NCBI RefSeq assembly: GCF_042664795.1
Contig: NZ_JBHTBN010000004.1
Span: forward strand, 229,387 to 293,386
DNA: 64,000 nucleotides
Source of the DNA: Jejudonia soesokkakensis
GTDB lineage: Bacteria > Bacteroidota > Bacteroidia > Flavobacteriales > Flavobacteriaceae
Direction of reading: 5' to 3'
In this document: positions 55,162 through 64,000 of the stretch, in pieces
How positions within the stretch are numbered: the first letter of the stretch is position 1
How the letters are laid out: the number at the start of each line of letters is the position of its first letter
Notes under the pieces: generated by a model
Told to the model about the DNA's origin: nothing
What the model saw: only the letters and a program-made list of their open reading frames with translations
Database searches by the model: none
Made by a program: the position numbers and the translations under genes

Positions 55162-56451
55162 ATGAAAAAAAAGACACTTATTTGGGTAGTTGTAATTGCC
55201 GTTGTATTGATAATTGCTTTATTAGGCGCACATAGTGCTGGAATGATTGGCAGTAAACAAACTGGGAAAGAGGTAGAAGTAACTACTATTGCACCCATTA
55301 AAATTGTTGAAACGGTTGCGGCTACTGGAAAAATTCAACCAGAAGTAGAGGTAAGCCTTTCTTCTGAAGTTTCAGGAGAAATTATTGACCTACCCGTTAA
55401 AGAGGGTCAAGAAGTCAAAAAAGGAGACCTGCTCGTTAAGATCAATCCAGATTTAATTCAGGCAGCATTAAGTCAGTCGCAAGCAGGCTTACAGAATGTA
55501 CGTGCTCAACTTTCACAAGCCGAAGCTAGCTTGAAAAACGCTAAGGCCAACTACGATAGAAACAAAACATTGTTTGAAAAAGGAGTTATCTCTAAATCTG
55601 AATGGGATCGTTCTATTGCAGAATATGAAGGAGCTCAAGCTGGGAAGCAGTCTGCGTATTACAATGTGCAAAGTGCTGCAGCTAATGTAAAGCAAACTCG
55701 AGATAATTTGTCACGTACCTCTATTTATGCACCTATGGATGGTACTATTTCAATGCTAGCAGTAGAATTGGGAGAACGTGTAGTAGGAACTGCTCAAATG
55801 GCAGGTACAGAAATTATTCGGGTAGCTAACTTAAATAACATGGAGGTTGAAGTAGATGTTAATGAAAATGATATTGTAAAATTAGCATTGGGAGATTCTA
55901 CTATTGTTGAAGTAGATGCTTATTTGAAAAGAGAATTTAAAGGAATTGTGACCGAAATTGCAAACTCTGCTCAAAGTACGTTGACTGCAGATCAGGTGAC
56001 AAATTTTAAAGTAAAGGTTAGAATTTTACCAGAGTCGTACGCAGATCTTACCGAAGGAAAGCCGGAAAGTTACTCTCCTTTTAGACCTGGAATGACAGCT
56101 ACGGTTGATATTATTACAAATAAAAAGGAAGACGTGATAGGAGTGCCTATAAGCGCTATTGTGATTAAAAATGATACTTCCAGTACCCGAAAAGCAGGAA
56201 GAGAGAAAATTGACATCAATGATGAGAAATTTGAATGTGTATTTGTAAACGATGGAGGGAAAGCTAAGTTACGAGTGGTGACTACAGGAATTCAGGATGA
56301 TTCAAATATTGAAATTAAAACAGGATTACAAGAGGGTGACGTGGTTATTACAGGGCCTTATAATACGGTTACAAAGAGCCTTCAAACAGGAGACTTAATT
56401 GATACTGAAAAGAAAGATAAAAAGGTTACACAAGAAGAAAACGAAGAATAA
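55162..56451 (+). CDS. Periplasmic adaptor (membrane fusion protein, HlyD/MacA family), second
   Basis: A 429-residue adaptor. It has an N-terminal helix (LIWVVVIAVVLIIALLGAHS), first lipoyl half (SLSSEVSGEIIDLPVKEGQEVKKGDLLVKI), a coiled-coil hairpin (about 95-180), second lipoyl half (IYAPMDGTISMLAVELGERV) and beta-barrel and membrane-proximal domains (PFRPGMTATVDIITNK). The C-terminal ~20 residues are Lys/Glu-rich. It is only distantly similar to the first adaptor. It ends on the first base of the tsaB start codon (TAATG). Confidence 0.92.
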   Translation: MKKKTLIWVVVIAVVLIIALLGAHSAGMIGSKQTGKEVEVTTIAPIKIVETVAATGKIQPEVEVSLSSEVSGEIIDLPVKEGQEVKKGDLLVKINPDLIQAALSQSQAGLQNVRAQLSQAEASLKNAKANYDRNKTLFEKGVISKSEWDRSIAEYEGAQAGKQSAYYNVQSAAANVKQTRDNLSRTSIYAPMDGTISMLAVELGERVVGTAQMAGTEIIRVANLNNMEVEVDVNENDIVKLALGDSTIVEVDAYLKREFKGIVTEIANSAQSTLTADQVTNFKVKVRILPESYADLTEGKPESYSPFRPGMTATVDIITNKKEDVIGVPISAIVIKNDTSSTRKAGREKIDINDEKFECVFVNDGGKAKLRVVTTGIQDDSNIEIKTGLQEGDVVITGPYNTVTKSLQTGDLIDTEKKDKKVTQEENEE

Positions 56452-57107
56452 TGGCAACTATTTTGTGCCTTGAAACAGCAACTACAAATTGTTCAGTAAC
56501 GCTTTCGATAGACGGAAGCGTTATTGCATTTAGAGAAGATGACAGTGCAGGATATTCGCATGCCGAAAAGTTACACGTATTTATAGCCGATGTTTTAAAA
56601 GAAGCTTCCGTCACTATGGAAAATCTCGATGCTATCGCGGTAAGTAAGGGTCCTGGCTCTTATACTGGATTGCGTATTGGAGTTTCGGCTGCCAAAGGAT
56701 TGTGTTATGCGCTTGATATTCCTTTAATTTCAATTCCTACATTAACTCTTCTTGCTGAAAAAGTTTCAGAAAAAGGAATCATTATTCCTATGATTGATGC
56801 ACGTAGGATGGAAGTGTATTCGGCTGTTTTTTCTTCAGAAAGAAAACAAATTCGTGAAACAAAGGCCGAAATTTTAACTGAAACATCCTTCAAAGAATAT
56901 GCTTCCGAAGCAAAAATAATTTGTATTGGAAATGGAGTGACAAAGTTTAAAGAAATTTGTCAATGGACTACTGTTGTTTTTATGGAAAACATTCAACCTT
57001 CTTCAAAAGAGATGGCACTAATAGCAGAAAACAAGTACAAAAAAAACGACACCGAAGATGTCGCTTATTTTGAGCCTTATTACCTTAAAGATTTTAAGGT
57101 AGGGTAG
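56451..57107 (+). CDS. tsaB: tRNA threonylcarbamoyladenosine biosynthesis protein TsaB
   Basis: A 218-residue member of the ASKHA-fold TsaB family. It starts ILCLETATTNCSVTLSIDG, with the conserved KGPGSYTGLRIGVSAAKGL stretch near residues 65-83 and MIDARRMEVYSAVF further on. With TsaD and TsaE it makes t6A37 in ANN-decoding tRNAs. The ATG overlaps the adaptor's stop codon, so expression is probably coupled to the efflux operon. Its stop is 2 bp from the stop of the convergent gene at 57110. Confidence 0.96.
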   Translation: MATILCLETATTNCSVTLSIDGSVIAFREDDSAGYSHAEKLHVFIADVLKEASVTMENLDAIAVSKGPGSYTGLRIGVSAAKGLCYALDIPLISIPTLTLLAEKVSEKGIIIPMIDARRMEVYSAVFSSERKQIRETKAEILTETSFKEYASEAKIICIGNGVTKFKEICQWTTVVFMENIQPSSKEMALIAENKYKKNDTEDVAYFEPYYLKDFKVG

Positions 57108-57109
57108 CT

Positions 57110-57808
57110 CTAAATCGAATTTGCAAAACGAATCAACTTTTGCAGATCAGAATTCTGATCAAAATCTACATCGTTAGATTTAAGGTATTTTTTTACTTTG
57201 TCAGAATTCTTTTCAAAAAGCTTATAAGCTCTTCTGCCTTCAGGCATTTCTTCAAAAACTCCACTTTCTCCTCTTAAATATAGTTTGGAAGAAAGCTCTA
57301 AAGTAGGTTCTCTTCTCTCATCATAATCAGTTTTAGGAATTATTCTAGGCAAAAATCTAATACTGTATTTTCTGTAGAGACTAAATTTGTCGCCAGCTTC
57401 TATTTCTTCTAAGTAAGAGCCATAGGAGTCTATATTAAAAGTTGGAAAAAACTTATATTTTTTTGTAGCAATTTCTACATAAACATCTCTTTGTTTTACT
57501 AAAGCTCCATAAAATCCTTTTTCTTTAACAAGTCTAGGGTCTTTCATTTCAATTTGGTCATCAAAAATATTATAACGTAATAATACATTGTCCTCTACTA
57601 TGGAGTCTTTGTAAAAAATAGTACCAGCCAGAAAATCATCATTAAGATATCTTGACCCTACAAGGATTTCTTCTTCGTTTCCATTATAGTCTATGACTTG
57701 TTCATCCATCATTCTTTTCAGGTTAAATAATACGCTTCCTCTAACTCTTTGCCCTAACATAGGGGTTGCTAGTAGTATAGCGAATAACAGTAAGAATATT
57801 TTTTTCAT
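57110..57808 (-). CDS. Secreted protein of unknown function
   Basis: A 232-residue protein with a clear signal peptide (MKKIFLLLFAILLATPMLGQ). The mature part is rich in Glu, Lys, Asp and Tyr with no motif I recognise; a moderately repetitive beta-type pattern occurs in the middle (VEIATKKYKFFPTFNIDSYG). It is the third and last gene of a - strand unit: the mechanosensitive channel gene lies 7 bp upstream. Probably periplasmic. Confidence 0.75.
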   Translation of the reverse strand: MKKIFLLLFAILLATPMLGQRVRGSVLFNLKRMMDEQVIDYNGNEEEILVGSRYLNDDFLAGTIFYKDSIVEDNVLLRYNIFDDQIEMKDPRLVKEKGFYGALVKQRDVYVEIATKKYKFFPTFNIDSYGSYLEEIEAGDKFSLYRKYSIRFLPRIIPKTDYDERREPTLELSSKLYLRGESGVFEEMPEGRRAYKLFEKNSDKVKKYLKSNDVDFDQNSDLQKLIRFANSI

Positions 57809-57815
57809 TTTTTTA

Positions 57816-58667
57816 TTATTTATTTTTTTGTTGATATTCTAAATTATAGTGATGTACATCACGTTGTGGAAAGGGTATCACAATACCCGCTGCTTCAAGT
57901 CTACTTTTCCCTTCTTCTAAAGTGAACCATCGTATGTTCCAGAAATCTTCTATTTTACTCCAGTACCTAAGGGATAAATTAACCGAACTGTCTGCTAGTT
58001 CACTTACAACAACCATAGGCATTTTATCTTCAATTTTTAAAACTGTTTCCTGTTCCATAACTAAATTAAGTAAAATATCCTTGGCCTCTTTTATATTACT
58101 ATCATAACTTATGCCAAAAGTAAGTGCCTCACGACGCAATCCTTCTTCTGTGAAGTTTATTATGTTGTCGTTGGATAGTTTTCCATTTGGAATAACAGCC
58201 AATTGGTTTCCAAAGGTTGTAAGCTTTGTATTAAAAATAGAAATTTCTTTTACAGTACCTTCAACACCTTGCGCTTTTATAAAATGACCTACCTTAAAAG
58301 GTTTTAATAGTAATATAAGTACTCCACCAGCAAAATTAGCAAGAGAGCCTTGTAATGCCAGACCAATAGCAAGTCCTGCTGCACCAATAATAGCAACTAG
58401 CGAAGCAGATTCTACGCCTAGTTGTGTAATGACTAAAACAAAAAGAACAATCTTAAGGCCCCAGCCTATAAGACTTCCTATAAATTTTTCCAAAGTAGGA
58501 TCGTAATCTTTTTTTGTAAAAAACTTATTTACAAGCTTATTGATCATCCTTATAACCCATAAGCCTATAAATAATAAGAGAATAGCTCCTATAAAGTTGG
58601 GTAAAAAGTCAATTAATTTCTGTCCGTATTTGTCAATATAAAGATCTAAGTCTTTAAATTTTTCCAT
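57816..58667 (-). CDS. Small-conductance mechanosensitive channel (MscS family)
   Basis: A 283-residue inner-membrane channel close in length to E. coli MscS. Three N-terminal helices (FIGAILLLFIGLWVIRMI; GWGLKIVLFVLVITQLG; and the pore helix IIGAAGLAIGLALQGSLANFAGGVLIL) precede the cytoplasmic beta domain (FKVGHFIKAQGVEGTVKEISIFNTKLTT-type sequence, IPNGKLSNDNIIN). It releases osmolytes on hypo-osmotic shock. It sits 4 bp downstream of the DUF255 gene. Confidence 0.95.
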   Translation of the reverse strand: MEKFKDLDLYIDKYGQKLIDFLPNFIGAILLLFIGLWVIRMINKLVNKFFTKKDYDPTLEKFIGSLIGWGLKIVLFVLVITQLGVESASLVAIIGAAGLAIGLALQGSLANFAGGVLILLLKPFKVGHFIKAQGVEGTVKEISIFNTKLTTFGNQLAVIPNGKLSNDNIINFTEEGLRREALTFGISYDSNIKEAKDILLNLVMEQETVLKIEDKMPMVVVSELADSSVNLSLRYWSKIEDFWNIRWFTLEEGKSRLEAAGIVIPFPQRDVHHYNLEYQQKNK

Positions 58668-58671
58668 GTAT

Positions 58672-60777
58672 TTATTGTATTAATTTTAGTGCTGCTGAAA
58701 CTTCTTTTACGGGTAATTTACACGTGTTATTGACGCATACATAAATTAACGTCTGTCCTTCAATATAGCGGCCTTCCAATAAATATGCATCATCTTTAGT
58801 AGTGCTCCCAGCAACTAATTTATTTGGAATATATGTTTTATTGATCTCATTTATTTTTTCTGAAGCTTCTGGTCCTACAACGACAACTTCATAAAATTTT
58901 GACTGATAATTCGCCAAAAGATCCAGCCAGTTAGAAAATCCTGTAGGATATTGCTGCATTTCTTTTTCAACATTTTTAAGCATTTGTTGTGCTGTTTCTC
59001 CAAACCTTGGACTGTCAAAGTAGTGTGAAAGTTTAAAGAGGTTTTTTGCCATCATAGAATTTGACGCCGGGATTACATTATCACGATATTCAAATGTACG
59101 TGTCATAAGCGCTGCATCCTCTTTTGAAGTAAAATAAAACATTCCTTTTTCTTCATCGAAAAAATGCTCGAAGCTATATTCTGTAAGATTTTTTGCAGTG
59201 TCCAACCATTGCTGGTCTAAGGTAACCTCATACAAAGCGATGTAAGCTTCAATAACAGCCGAATAATCCTCTAAATATCCATTAATAGTGCTTTTTCCAT
59301 CTTTATAAGTATGATATAAAGCACCGCTTTTCTGAAGTTGATTTTCTGAAATGAAACGAGCATTTTTTAATGCAGCTTCTAAATACTTTGGAGAACCCAA
59401 AGCTTTATATGCATCTACATATCCTTTAATCATAAGCCCATTCCATGAGGTTAATGTTTTATCATCCAGTCTTGGTCTAGGTCTTTCGTTTCGGTAGTCC
59501 AAAAGTGTTTGTTTCCATTTTAATTTTTTCTTCTGAAGCGTTTCTGTTGCAACTGAAAATTCTTCAGCGATCTCCTCGTCACTCTTAGTGCGTATCAAAA
59601 CATACAAGTTATTTTCCCACTTTCCGAAGTCATTGACATTATAGTAGCTTTCAAATAATGGGTAATCATCTTTTAAAAGGCCTTTCAGTTCTTCTTGAGT
59701 ATAGGTATAATAAGTTCCTTCTTCTAATTCTCCACTTTCAGTTTTGCTATCTGCATCTAAAGAGGAATAAAAAGCGCCCTCATTATTGGTTAATTCTGCA
59801 GCTACAAACTCAAGTGTTTCAGTAACTATATCCTTGTATAAGGGCTTTTTGGTTGCCAAATAAGCGTCACTATATAAACTTACTAATTGAGCATTATCGT
59901 ACAACATTTTCTCAAAATGTGGTACATGCCATTTGATATCGACACTATATCTTGAAAATCCGCCCCCAATCTGATCATAAATTCCTCCATAGGCCATTTT
60001 ATCTAATGTCAACAGAACATTATCCAATAATTTTTGGTCCTTGTTTTGTGTAGCATGCCTTAGTAAATATTGATAATTGGAAGGCATCATAAATTTTGGT
60101 GCTCGTTTAGGCCCACCATATAATGTGTCAGTATTTTCCTGCCATGTTTTTATAATTTCATGGATAGGATAGCTAGAAAAATCAACATCATTTGTATTGA
60201 GCGTAATAAGATCCATACTTTTAATGCCTTCTTCAAGTTGTGTTGCGTACGCTTCTAGTCTTTCTGGTTCAGAAGTATAAATATTCTGTACTTGTTCTAA
60301 TGCATCAATCCATTGTTCTTTTTTCATATAGGTTGCTCCAAATACTGGACGACCATCTGGAAGCGTAATGACATTTAGGGGCCAACCTGCGCTTCCAGTC
60401 ATAAGCTGAACTGCATTGATATAAATTTGGTCTACATCAGGTCTTTCTTCTCTATCTACTTTAACTGAAATAAAATTTTTATTCATTACCGAAGCAACGA
60501 TAGAATCTTCAAAACTTTCATGTTCCATTACGTGACACCAATGACAAGCTGCATAACCAATACTTATTACCATTAATTTATTTTCAGTCTTTGCTTTTTC
60601 AAGTGTAGCTGCATTCCACGCACGCCAATCTACAGGATTGTGCGCATGCTGAAGCAAGTAAGGACTGGTTTCATTAATGAGTTCATTGGTGTATAAATGT
60701 TCTTGCACAGTTTCTTTATTTGAAGAATTACAGGATATTAATACAAGTAAAATGAGAAGAGATGTAATTAATTTCAT
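58672..60777 (-). CDS. DUF255 thioredoxin-domain lipoprotein (YyaL/spermatogenesis-associated-20-like)
   Basis: A 701-residue protein with signal peptide and lipobox LISC (Cys16). The N-terminal thioredoxin-like domain has the family hallmark [14 protein letters not shown] and Cys78-x2-Cys81 ([14 protein letters not shown]). The remaining ~500 residues form the alpha/alpha-toroid (glycosidase-like) part with [33 protein letters not shown] and [12 protein letters not shown]. The biochemical role of this widespread family is not settled. It heads a three-gene - strand unit with the channel and the secreted protein. Confidence 0.92.
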   Translation of the reverse strand: MKLITSLLILLVLISCNSSNKETVQEHLYTNELINETSPYLLQHAHNPVDWRAWNAATLEKAKTENKLMVISIGYAACHWCHVMEHESFEDSIVASVMNKNFISVKVDREERPDVDQIYINAVQLMTGSAGWPLNVITLPDGRPVFGATYMKKEQWIDALEQVQNIYTSEPERLEAYATQLEEGIKSMDLITLNTNDVDFSSYPIHEIIKTWQENTDTLYGGPKRAPKFMMPSNYQYLLRHATQNKDQKLLDNVLLTLDKMAYGGIYDQIGGGFSRYSVDIKWHVPHFEKMLYDNAQLVSLYSDAYLATKKPLYKDIVTETLEFVAAELTNNEGAFYSSLDADSKTESGELEEGTYYTYTQEELKGLLKDDYPLFESYYNVNDFGKWENNLYVLIRTKSDEEIAEEFSVATETLQKKKLKWKQTLLDYRNERPRPRLDDKTLTSWNGLMIKGYVDAYKALGSPKYLEAALKNARFISENQLQKSGALYHTYKDGKSTINGYLEDYSAVIEAYIALYEVTLDQQWLDTAKNLTEYSFEHFFDEEKGMFYFTSKEDAALMTRTFEYRDNVIPASNSMMAKNLFKLSHYFDSPRFGETAQQMLKNVEKEMQQYPTGFSNWLDLLANYQSKFYEVVVVGPEASEKINEINKTYIPNKLVAGSTTKDDAYLLEGRYIEGQTLIYVCVNNTCKLPVKEVSAALKLIQ

Positions 60778-60784
60778 GAGAAAA

Positions 60785-60821
60785 TAAAAAAAACACGCTT
60801 TTAAATTTTATTTTAAAAGCG
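60785..60821 (-). terminator. Terminator of dodecin gene
   Basis: CGCTTTTAAA (60796-60805) and TTTAAAAGCG (60812-60821) form a 10-bp stem. Read on the - strand it is followed by eight T's (60786-60793). It lies 20 bp after the dodecin stop. Confidence 0.8.
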
Positions 60822-60841
60822 GTTCTATTTGTTTGGTTGTT

Positions 60842-61042
60842 TTATTTTACTTCAAAAGTTATTTTCGCATTTACTCTGTATTCTGTGACATTGTCACCTT
60901 CAACAATTGCACTCTGCTCATTAATATAGACTGAACGAATATTTTTCACGCTTTTAGCTGCATGTTTCACTGCATTATTGGTAGCATCTTCCCAACTTTT
61001 ATTAGAGTTTGCTAATATTTCGATTACTTTTAAAACTGCCAT
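60842..61042 (-). CDS. Dodecin flavin-binding protein
   Basis: A 66-residue protein of the dodecin family, which forms hollow dodecamers storing or sequestering flavins. The sequence VIEILANSNKSWEDATNNAV, with the conserved Ser-Trp-Glu-Asp-Ala stretch, and the final strand YRVNAKITFEV are diagnostic; the Trp stacks on the flavin. It is a single-gene unit with its own terminator; the Nfu-type gene lies upstream on the same strand. Confidence 0.94.
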   Translation of the reverse strand: MAVLKVIEILANSNKSWEDATNNAVKHAAKSVKNIRSVYINEQSAIVEGDNVTEYRVNAKITFEVK

Positions 61043-61139
61043 ACTATTAAATTTTAAATGATTATTTAGAAATGCTCAATATACTGGTTTCTAGCTCATT
61101 TTTCTCTCAAAAATCGTTAAACCTTTATCAAACTTTAGC

Positions 61140-62054
61140 TTACCCATTAATGGCTACTACATTTTGTACTCGACCTTGCAACATGTCTTTGAGCATGGTT
61201 TCAATTCCGTTTTTTAAGGTTACTGTCGAAGAAGGGCATCCACTGCATGCTCCCTGAAGAATCACTCGCACGGTTTTGGTGTTTTCGTCAAAAGATTCAA
61301 AAGCAATATGTCCTCCATCACTTGCTACGGCAGGCTTTACATATTCTTCTAATATGGCTATAATTTCTTTATCAATATCTTTGAGATCTTTTTCTAAAAT
61401 GGATTCAGAAGAATTTTCAACTTTTTCTGAAGCGGTTTTGGTTGTTAGAATAGCGTCTTCAAGTAGCTTGTTTCCATCCTCAATGTAGCTTCTAATAAAC
61501 TCACGCAATTCCATAGAGATTTCATTCCATTCAGCTATATTATATTTGGTTACTGAAATATAGTTAGCACTCATAAAGACCTCTTTTACAAAAGGAAAAT
61601 TAAAAAGCGCCTTTGCAATAGGAGCATGTTGAGTGTCGTCGATACTTTTAAATTCGAAAGTACCAGTCACCAATTCTTTGTTGGCAACAAATTTTAAAAC
61701 CGAAGGATTTGGTGTGGTTTCAGCATATACCGTCACGGGGATTTTTTTTGAATCTACAGTATTTGTTATAACAGGTTGTCCGCTTTTTAGATATTCTTCT
61801 ATGGCTTCTGAAACCTCTTCCTGCACCTCTTCCCATGTTACAATATTGTATTTTTCAATAGCAATAAAATTCTGAGAAATGTACACAGTTTTTACAAACG
61901 GAAGGTAGAAAAGTTGCTGTGCAAGGGTGCTGTCCTTAGCCTCATCAATATTTTTAAACTCGTAGCTTTTTGCCTGAGTTAAAAAGGTATTGGCAATAAA
62001 CTTTACAATGTTTTCGTTGTTAGTGGATTGAACGGTAATGTTAAAATCTGACAT
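61140..62054 (-). CDS. Nfu-type iron-sulfur scaffold protein with duplicated N-terminal domain
   Basis: About 304 residues. The start is set at 62054 (MSDFNITVQSTNNENIVKF), just downstream of a good promoter; the frame is open 21 codons further but that start would lie within the promoter. Two copies of the Nfu N-terminal domain are visible: residues ~6-88 (VKFIANTFL...FKNIDEAKDSTLAQQLFYLPFVKTVYI) and ~105-190 (LKFVANKEL...FKSIDDTQHAPIAKALFNFPFVKEVFM). The C-terminal NifU domain has Cys270-x2-Cys273 (GACSGCPSSTVTLKNG), the cluster-binding pair. It assembles or transfers Fe-S clusters. Confidence 0.93.
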   Translation of the reverse strand: MSDFNITVQSTNNENIVKFIANTFLTQAKSYEFKNIDEAKDSTLAQQLFYLPFVKTVYISQNFIAIEKYNIVTWEEVQEEVSEAIEEYLKSGQPVITNTVDSKKIPVTVYAETTPNPSVLKFVANKELVTGTFEFKSIDDTQHAPIAKALFNFPFVKEVFMSANYISVTKYNIAEWNEISMELREFIRSYIEDGNKLLEDAILTTKTASEKVENSSESILEKDLKDIDKEIIAILEEYVKPAVASDGGHIAFESFDENTKTVRVILQGACSGCPSSTVTLKNGIETMLKDMLQGRVQNVVAING

Positions 62055-62070
62055 GCAGTGCTTTTTTTTG

Positions 62071-62102
62071 CAAAAATATGAAAACAAAAGCAATGTATTC
62101 AA
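62071..62102 (-). promoter_or_regulatory. Promoter of the Nfu gene
   Basis: Read on the - strand, TTG (62100-62102), 21 bp, TATTTTTG (62071-62078): a close match to the Bacteroidota promoter pattern, leaving a short leader of about 13 nt to the start at 62054. Its -33 box abuts the -7 element of the divergent gene. Confidence 0.6.
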
Positions 62103-62110
62103 TATATTTG
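62103..62110 (+). promoter_or_regulatory. -7 element of the large secreted-protein gene
   Basis: TATATTTG fits TAnnTTTG, 19 bp before the ATG at 62130. It is directly adjacent to the -33 box of the divergent Nfu promoter. Confidence 0.5.
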
Positions 62111-62129
62111 GCACCATTACAACCTACGC

Positions 62130-64000
62130 ATGCATAAAATTTTACTCCTCATTTTAGTAGTTGTTAGTACCCAGCTTTCAGCACAGCAAATTCAATTATT
62201 TGAACAGTTTAATGGGAGGTATGATTACACTGCTTTTGGAAATACATTAAACAGTGAAGAAAATGGAGTTGCCTCCAATTGTACTATTTTAACACAAAGC
62301 AGCGCTACATTCACGCTAGCTGGTTCTCAAACACTTATAGCTGCGCGATTGTATTGGTCAGGATCTGGCACTGGAGATTTTGACGTGTCTCTCAACGGAA
62401 CACCAGTTTCTGCTTCAAGAACTTTTGGGCTTACCAGCGGACAAGGTTTACAATATTTTTCTGCCTATGCAGACGTTACGTCTATTCTTCAGAATAACGG
62501 ACAAGGCGTTTATACATTATCCGATTTAGATTTAACAGGTGTTATTGGAGCCTACTGTGGCAATACAACTAATTATGGAGGCTGGGCAATCATGGTGATA
62601 TACGAAGACCCTTCTTTAACCTTAAATCAAATAAGCCTGTTTGATGGTCTGGAGTCAGTTTCGGCAGACAATCCTTCACTAAGTATTGTCATAGATAATA
62701 TTGATGTTGCCAGTCAGGATCTTGCTAAAATTGGCTTTTTAGCATGGGAGGGTGATCAAGGATTAGCAAATAATGAGACCCTTAGAATAAATGGAACTTT
62801 AATTGGAAATCCCCCATTGAATCCCGATGATAATGCCTTTAACGGCACGAATAGTTATACCAATTCTCCAGATCTATATAATATGGATCTCGACTTCTTT
62901 GATATAATGAACTTGATTATGGTGGGAGATACAAGTGCGACTATTGAGCTCACATCAGATCAAGATTTTGTAATGGTAAATAATATTATAACTTCCATTA
63001 ATTCTGAAAATCCTGATGCTACCATTGTGATCGATAACCTTGGCGTACTTTGCGAGAACAATGATATTGATGTAAACTATACTGTTTCAAATTTTAATAG
63101 TACGTCGCTTCTTCCTGCCAATACACCTATTGCTATTTATTTAAATGCCACACTTGTTGCACAAACTATGACCATGGCAGATATTCCTATTGGTGGTTCC
63201 GAAAGCGGATTTGTTACCTTAAACCTTCCTCCAGGGACTACTCCAAACAACTTTAATCTTATAGCTGTAGTAGATGACGATGGAACAGGTGCAGGTATCA
63301 TAAATGAAACAGACGAAACAAATAACGAATTTATCTTACCCGTTGATCTGTCTATGCAGGGCCTTGATTTAGGACCAGACAGATTTCCATGTATTGGTTC
63401 TCAAACTATTTTAGGCATGCCTCTAGGACCAAGGTTTACCTACCAGTGGTTTTTAAATAATACAATAATTAATGGCGCTACAGGAGCAACTTTTTCACCT
63501 TCAGTAGATGGTACATATAAATTAGAAGCGCGGAATGGGATTTGTTTTGTTGAAGATGAAGTTGAGGTTACGTTTCAACCTAATCCTGTAGCAGCAATAC
63601 CAGATGATTTATTTGAATGTGATGATACCCCTAATGATGGGTTTGCTGAATTTGATCTTACCCAGAGGGATGCTCAGATACAAAATGGTGCCACGGGGAC
63701 AATGGTTATTTATTATATAAACGAAAATGATGCAGAAGATGGAAATGCTAATTCTATTCCAAATCCTACGACTTTTGTTAATACTGTTATTGGAGTCCAA
63801 ACTATTTATGCTCGACTAGAAGAAAGTAGTTTTATGTGCGGTGATGTTGTTCCATTAACTTTAAGAGTCTTTAATTCCCCAGAGATAGAGGATCCTATTA
63901 TGGATTATGTTGAGTGTGATAATGATGGGGATGGCAGTGAGGTATTTGATTTGACTTCTAAGGATTTGGAGATTTTGGATGGATTGGTAGGAGTTACCCT
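62130..64000 (+). CDS. Large secreted repeat protein, 5' part (3' end outside window)
   Basis: The frame starting at ATG 62130 stays open to the window end (at least 623 residues). A signal peptide (MHKILLLILVVVSTQLSAQQ) is followed by an N-terminal beta-rich domain (about 25-280, with LIAARLYWSGSGTGDFDVSL). A CARDB-like segment (about 310-410, DVNYTVSNFNSTSLLPANTP) and an Ig/PKD-like domain (TYQWFLNNTIINGATGATF) come next. Then begin ~100-residue repeats marked by (L/V)xECDxxxxDGxxxFDLT near residues 490 and 590. Such repeats are typical of large flavobacterial surface proteins that end in a T9SS C-terminal sorting or gliding motility-associated domain; that end is not visible here. Confidence 0.85.
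   Translation, partial: MHKILLLILVVVSTQLSAQQIQLFEQFNGRYDYTAFGNTLNSEENGVASNCTILTQSSATFTLAGSQTLIAARLYWSGSGTGDFDVSLNGTPVSASRTFGLTSGQGLQYFSAYADVTSILQNNGQGVYTLSDLDLTGVIGAYCGNTTNYGGWAIMVIYEDPSLTLNQISLFDGLESVSADNPSLSIVIDNIDVASQDLAKIGFLAWEGDQGLANNETLRINGTLIGNPPLNPDDNAFNGTNSYTNSPDLYNMDLDFFDIMNLIMVGDTSATIELTSDQDFVMVNNIITSINSENPDATIVIDNLGVLCENNDIDVNYTVSNFNSTSLLPANTPIAIYLNATLVAQTMTMADIPIGGSESGFVTLNLPPGTTPNNFNLIAVVDDDGTGAGIINETDETNNEFILPVDLSMQGLDLGPDRFPCIGSQTILGMPLGPRFTYQWFLNNTIINGATGATFSPSVDGTYKLEARNGICFVEDEVEVTFQPNPVAAIPDDLFECDDTPNDGFAEFDLTQRDAQIQNGATGTMVIYYINENDAEDGNANSIPNPTTFVNTVIGVQTIYARLEESSFMCGDVVPLTLRVFNSPEIEDPIMDYVECDNDGDGSEVFDLTSKDLEILDGLVGVT

Overview
The window looks like chromosomal DNA from a member of the Flavobacteriaceae (Bacteroidota), probably marine or aerobic. 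The evidence is AT-rich sequence, TAnnTTTG-type promoter elements without obvious Shine-Dalgarno sites, an alternative complex III operon joined to an aa3-type oxidase, the T9SS/gliding genes sprA and a remB-like gene, and flavobacterial-type TonB proteins. I see no rRNA, tRNA, CRISPR array, insertion sequence or prophage.

Layout. 1-4.9 kb: end of a tightly packed + strand operon (MMPL exporter, JmjC-like cupin, C45-type acyltransferase lipoprotein, PaaK-like ligase) that resembles the tail of a flexirubin/aryl-polyene type cluster. 4.9-6.3 kb: lipoprotein and universal stress protein on the - strand. 6.4-11.0 kb: rimP-nusA-infB behind a leader hairpin with a T-tract. 11.7-23.6 kb: actABCDEF-coxBA, coding for a quinol:cytochrome c oxidoreductase directly followed by terminal oxidase subunits II and I. 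23.6-23.9 kb: a structured non-coding spacer. 24.5-38.9 kb: ruvB, a cytochrome P450, queG, maeB, ruvA, the giant sprA, gcvH and a VanZ-like gene. 39.0-42.9 kb: two TonB genes and a RemB-like outer-membrane gene that share one domain. 42.9-43.8 kb: a secreted metallo-beta-lactamase-fold hydrolase (- strand). 44.0-49.1 kb: second respiratory block with ctaB (heme O synthase), two subunit III genes, a subunit IV, a cysteine-free SCO-like protein, Sco1, a DUF420 protein and a 76-residue CxxC membrane protein. 49.2-57.1 kb: a MacB-like ABC efflux system (ATPase, two permeases, two adaptors, TolC) ending with tsaB. 57.1-62.1 kb, - strand: secreted unknown, MscS channel, DUF255 thioredoxin-like lipoprotein, dodecin, Nfu-type Fe-S scaffold. 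62.1 kb to the end: the first ~620 codons of a large secreted repeat protein cut by the window edge.

How it fits together. The two respiratory blocks are complementary: the first encodes quinol oxidation and oxidase subunits II/I, the second encodes heme synthesis, subunits III/IV and probable copper/assembly factors. SprA (the T9SS translocon), the RemB-like protein and the repeat protein at the right edge belong to the gliding/surface-protein theme. Most of the window is ordinary core genome for the group. The items most worth checking are the HhH extension on ActC, the TonB-like domain on the RemB-like barrel, the cysteine-less SCO paralogue and CxxC micro-protein in the oxidase assembly block, the rimP leader hairpin and the multi-hairpin spacer after coxA.
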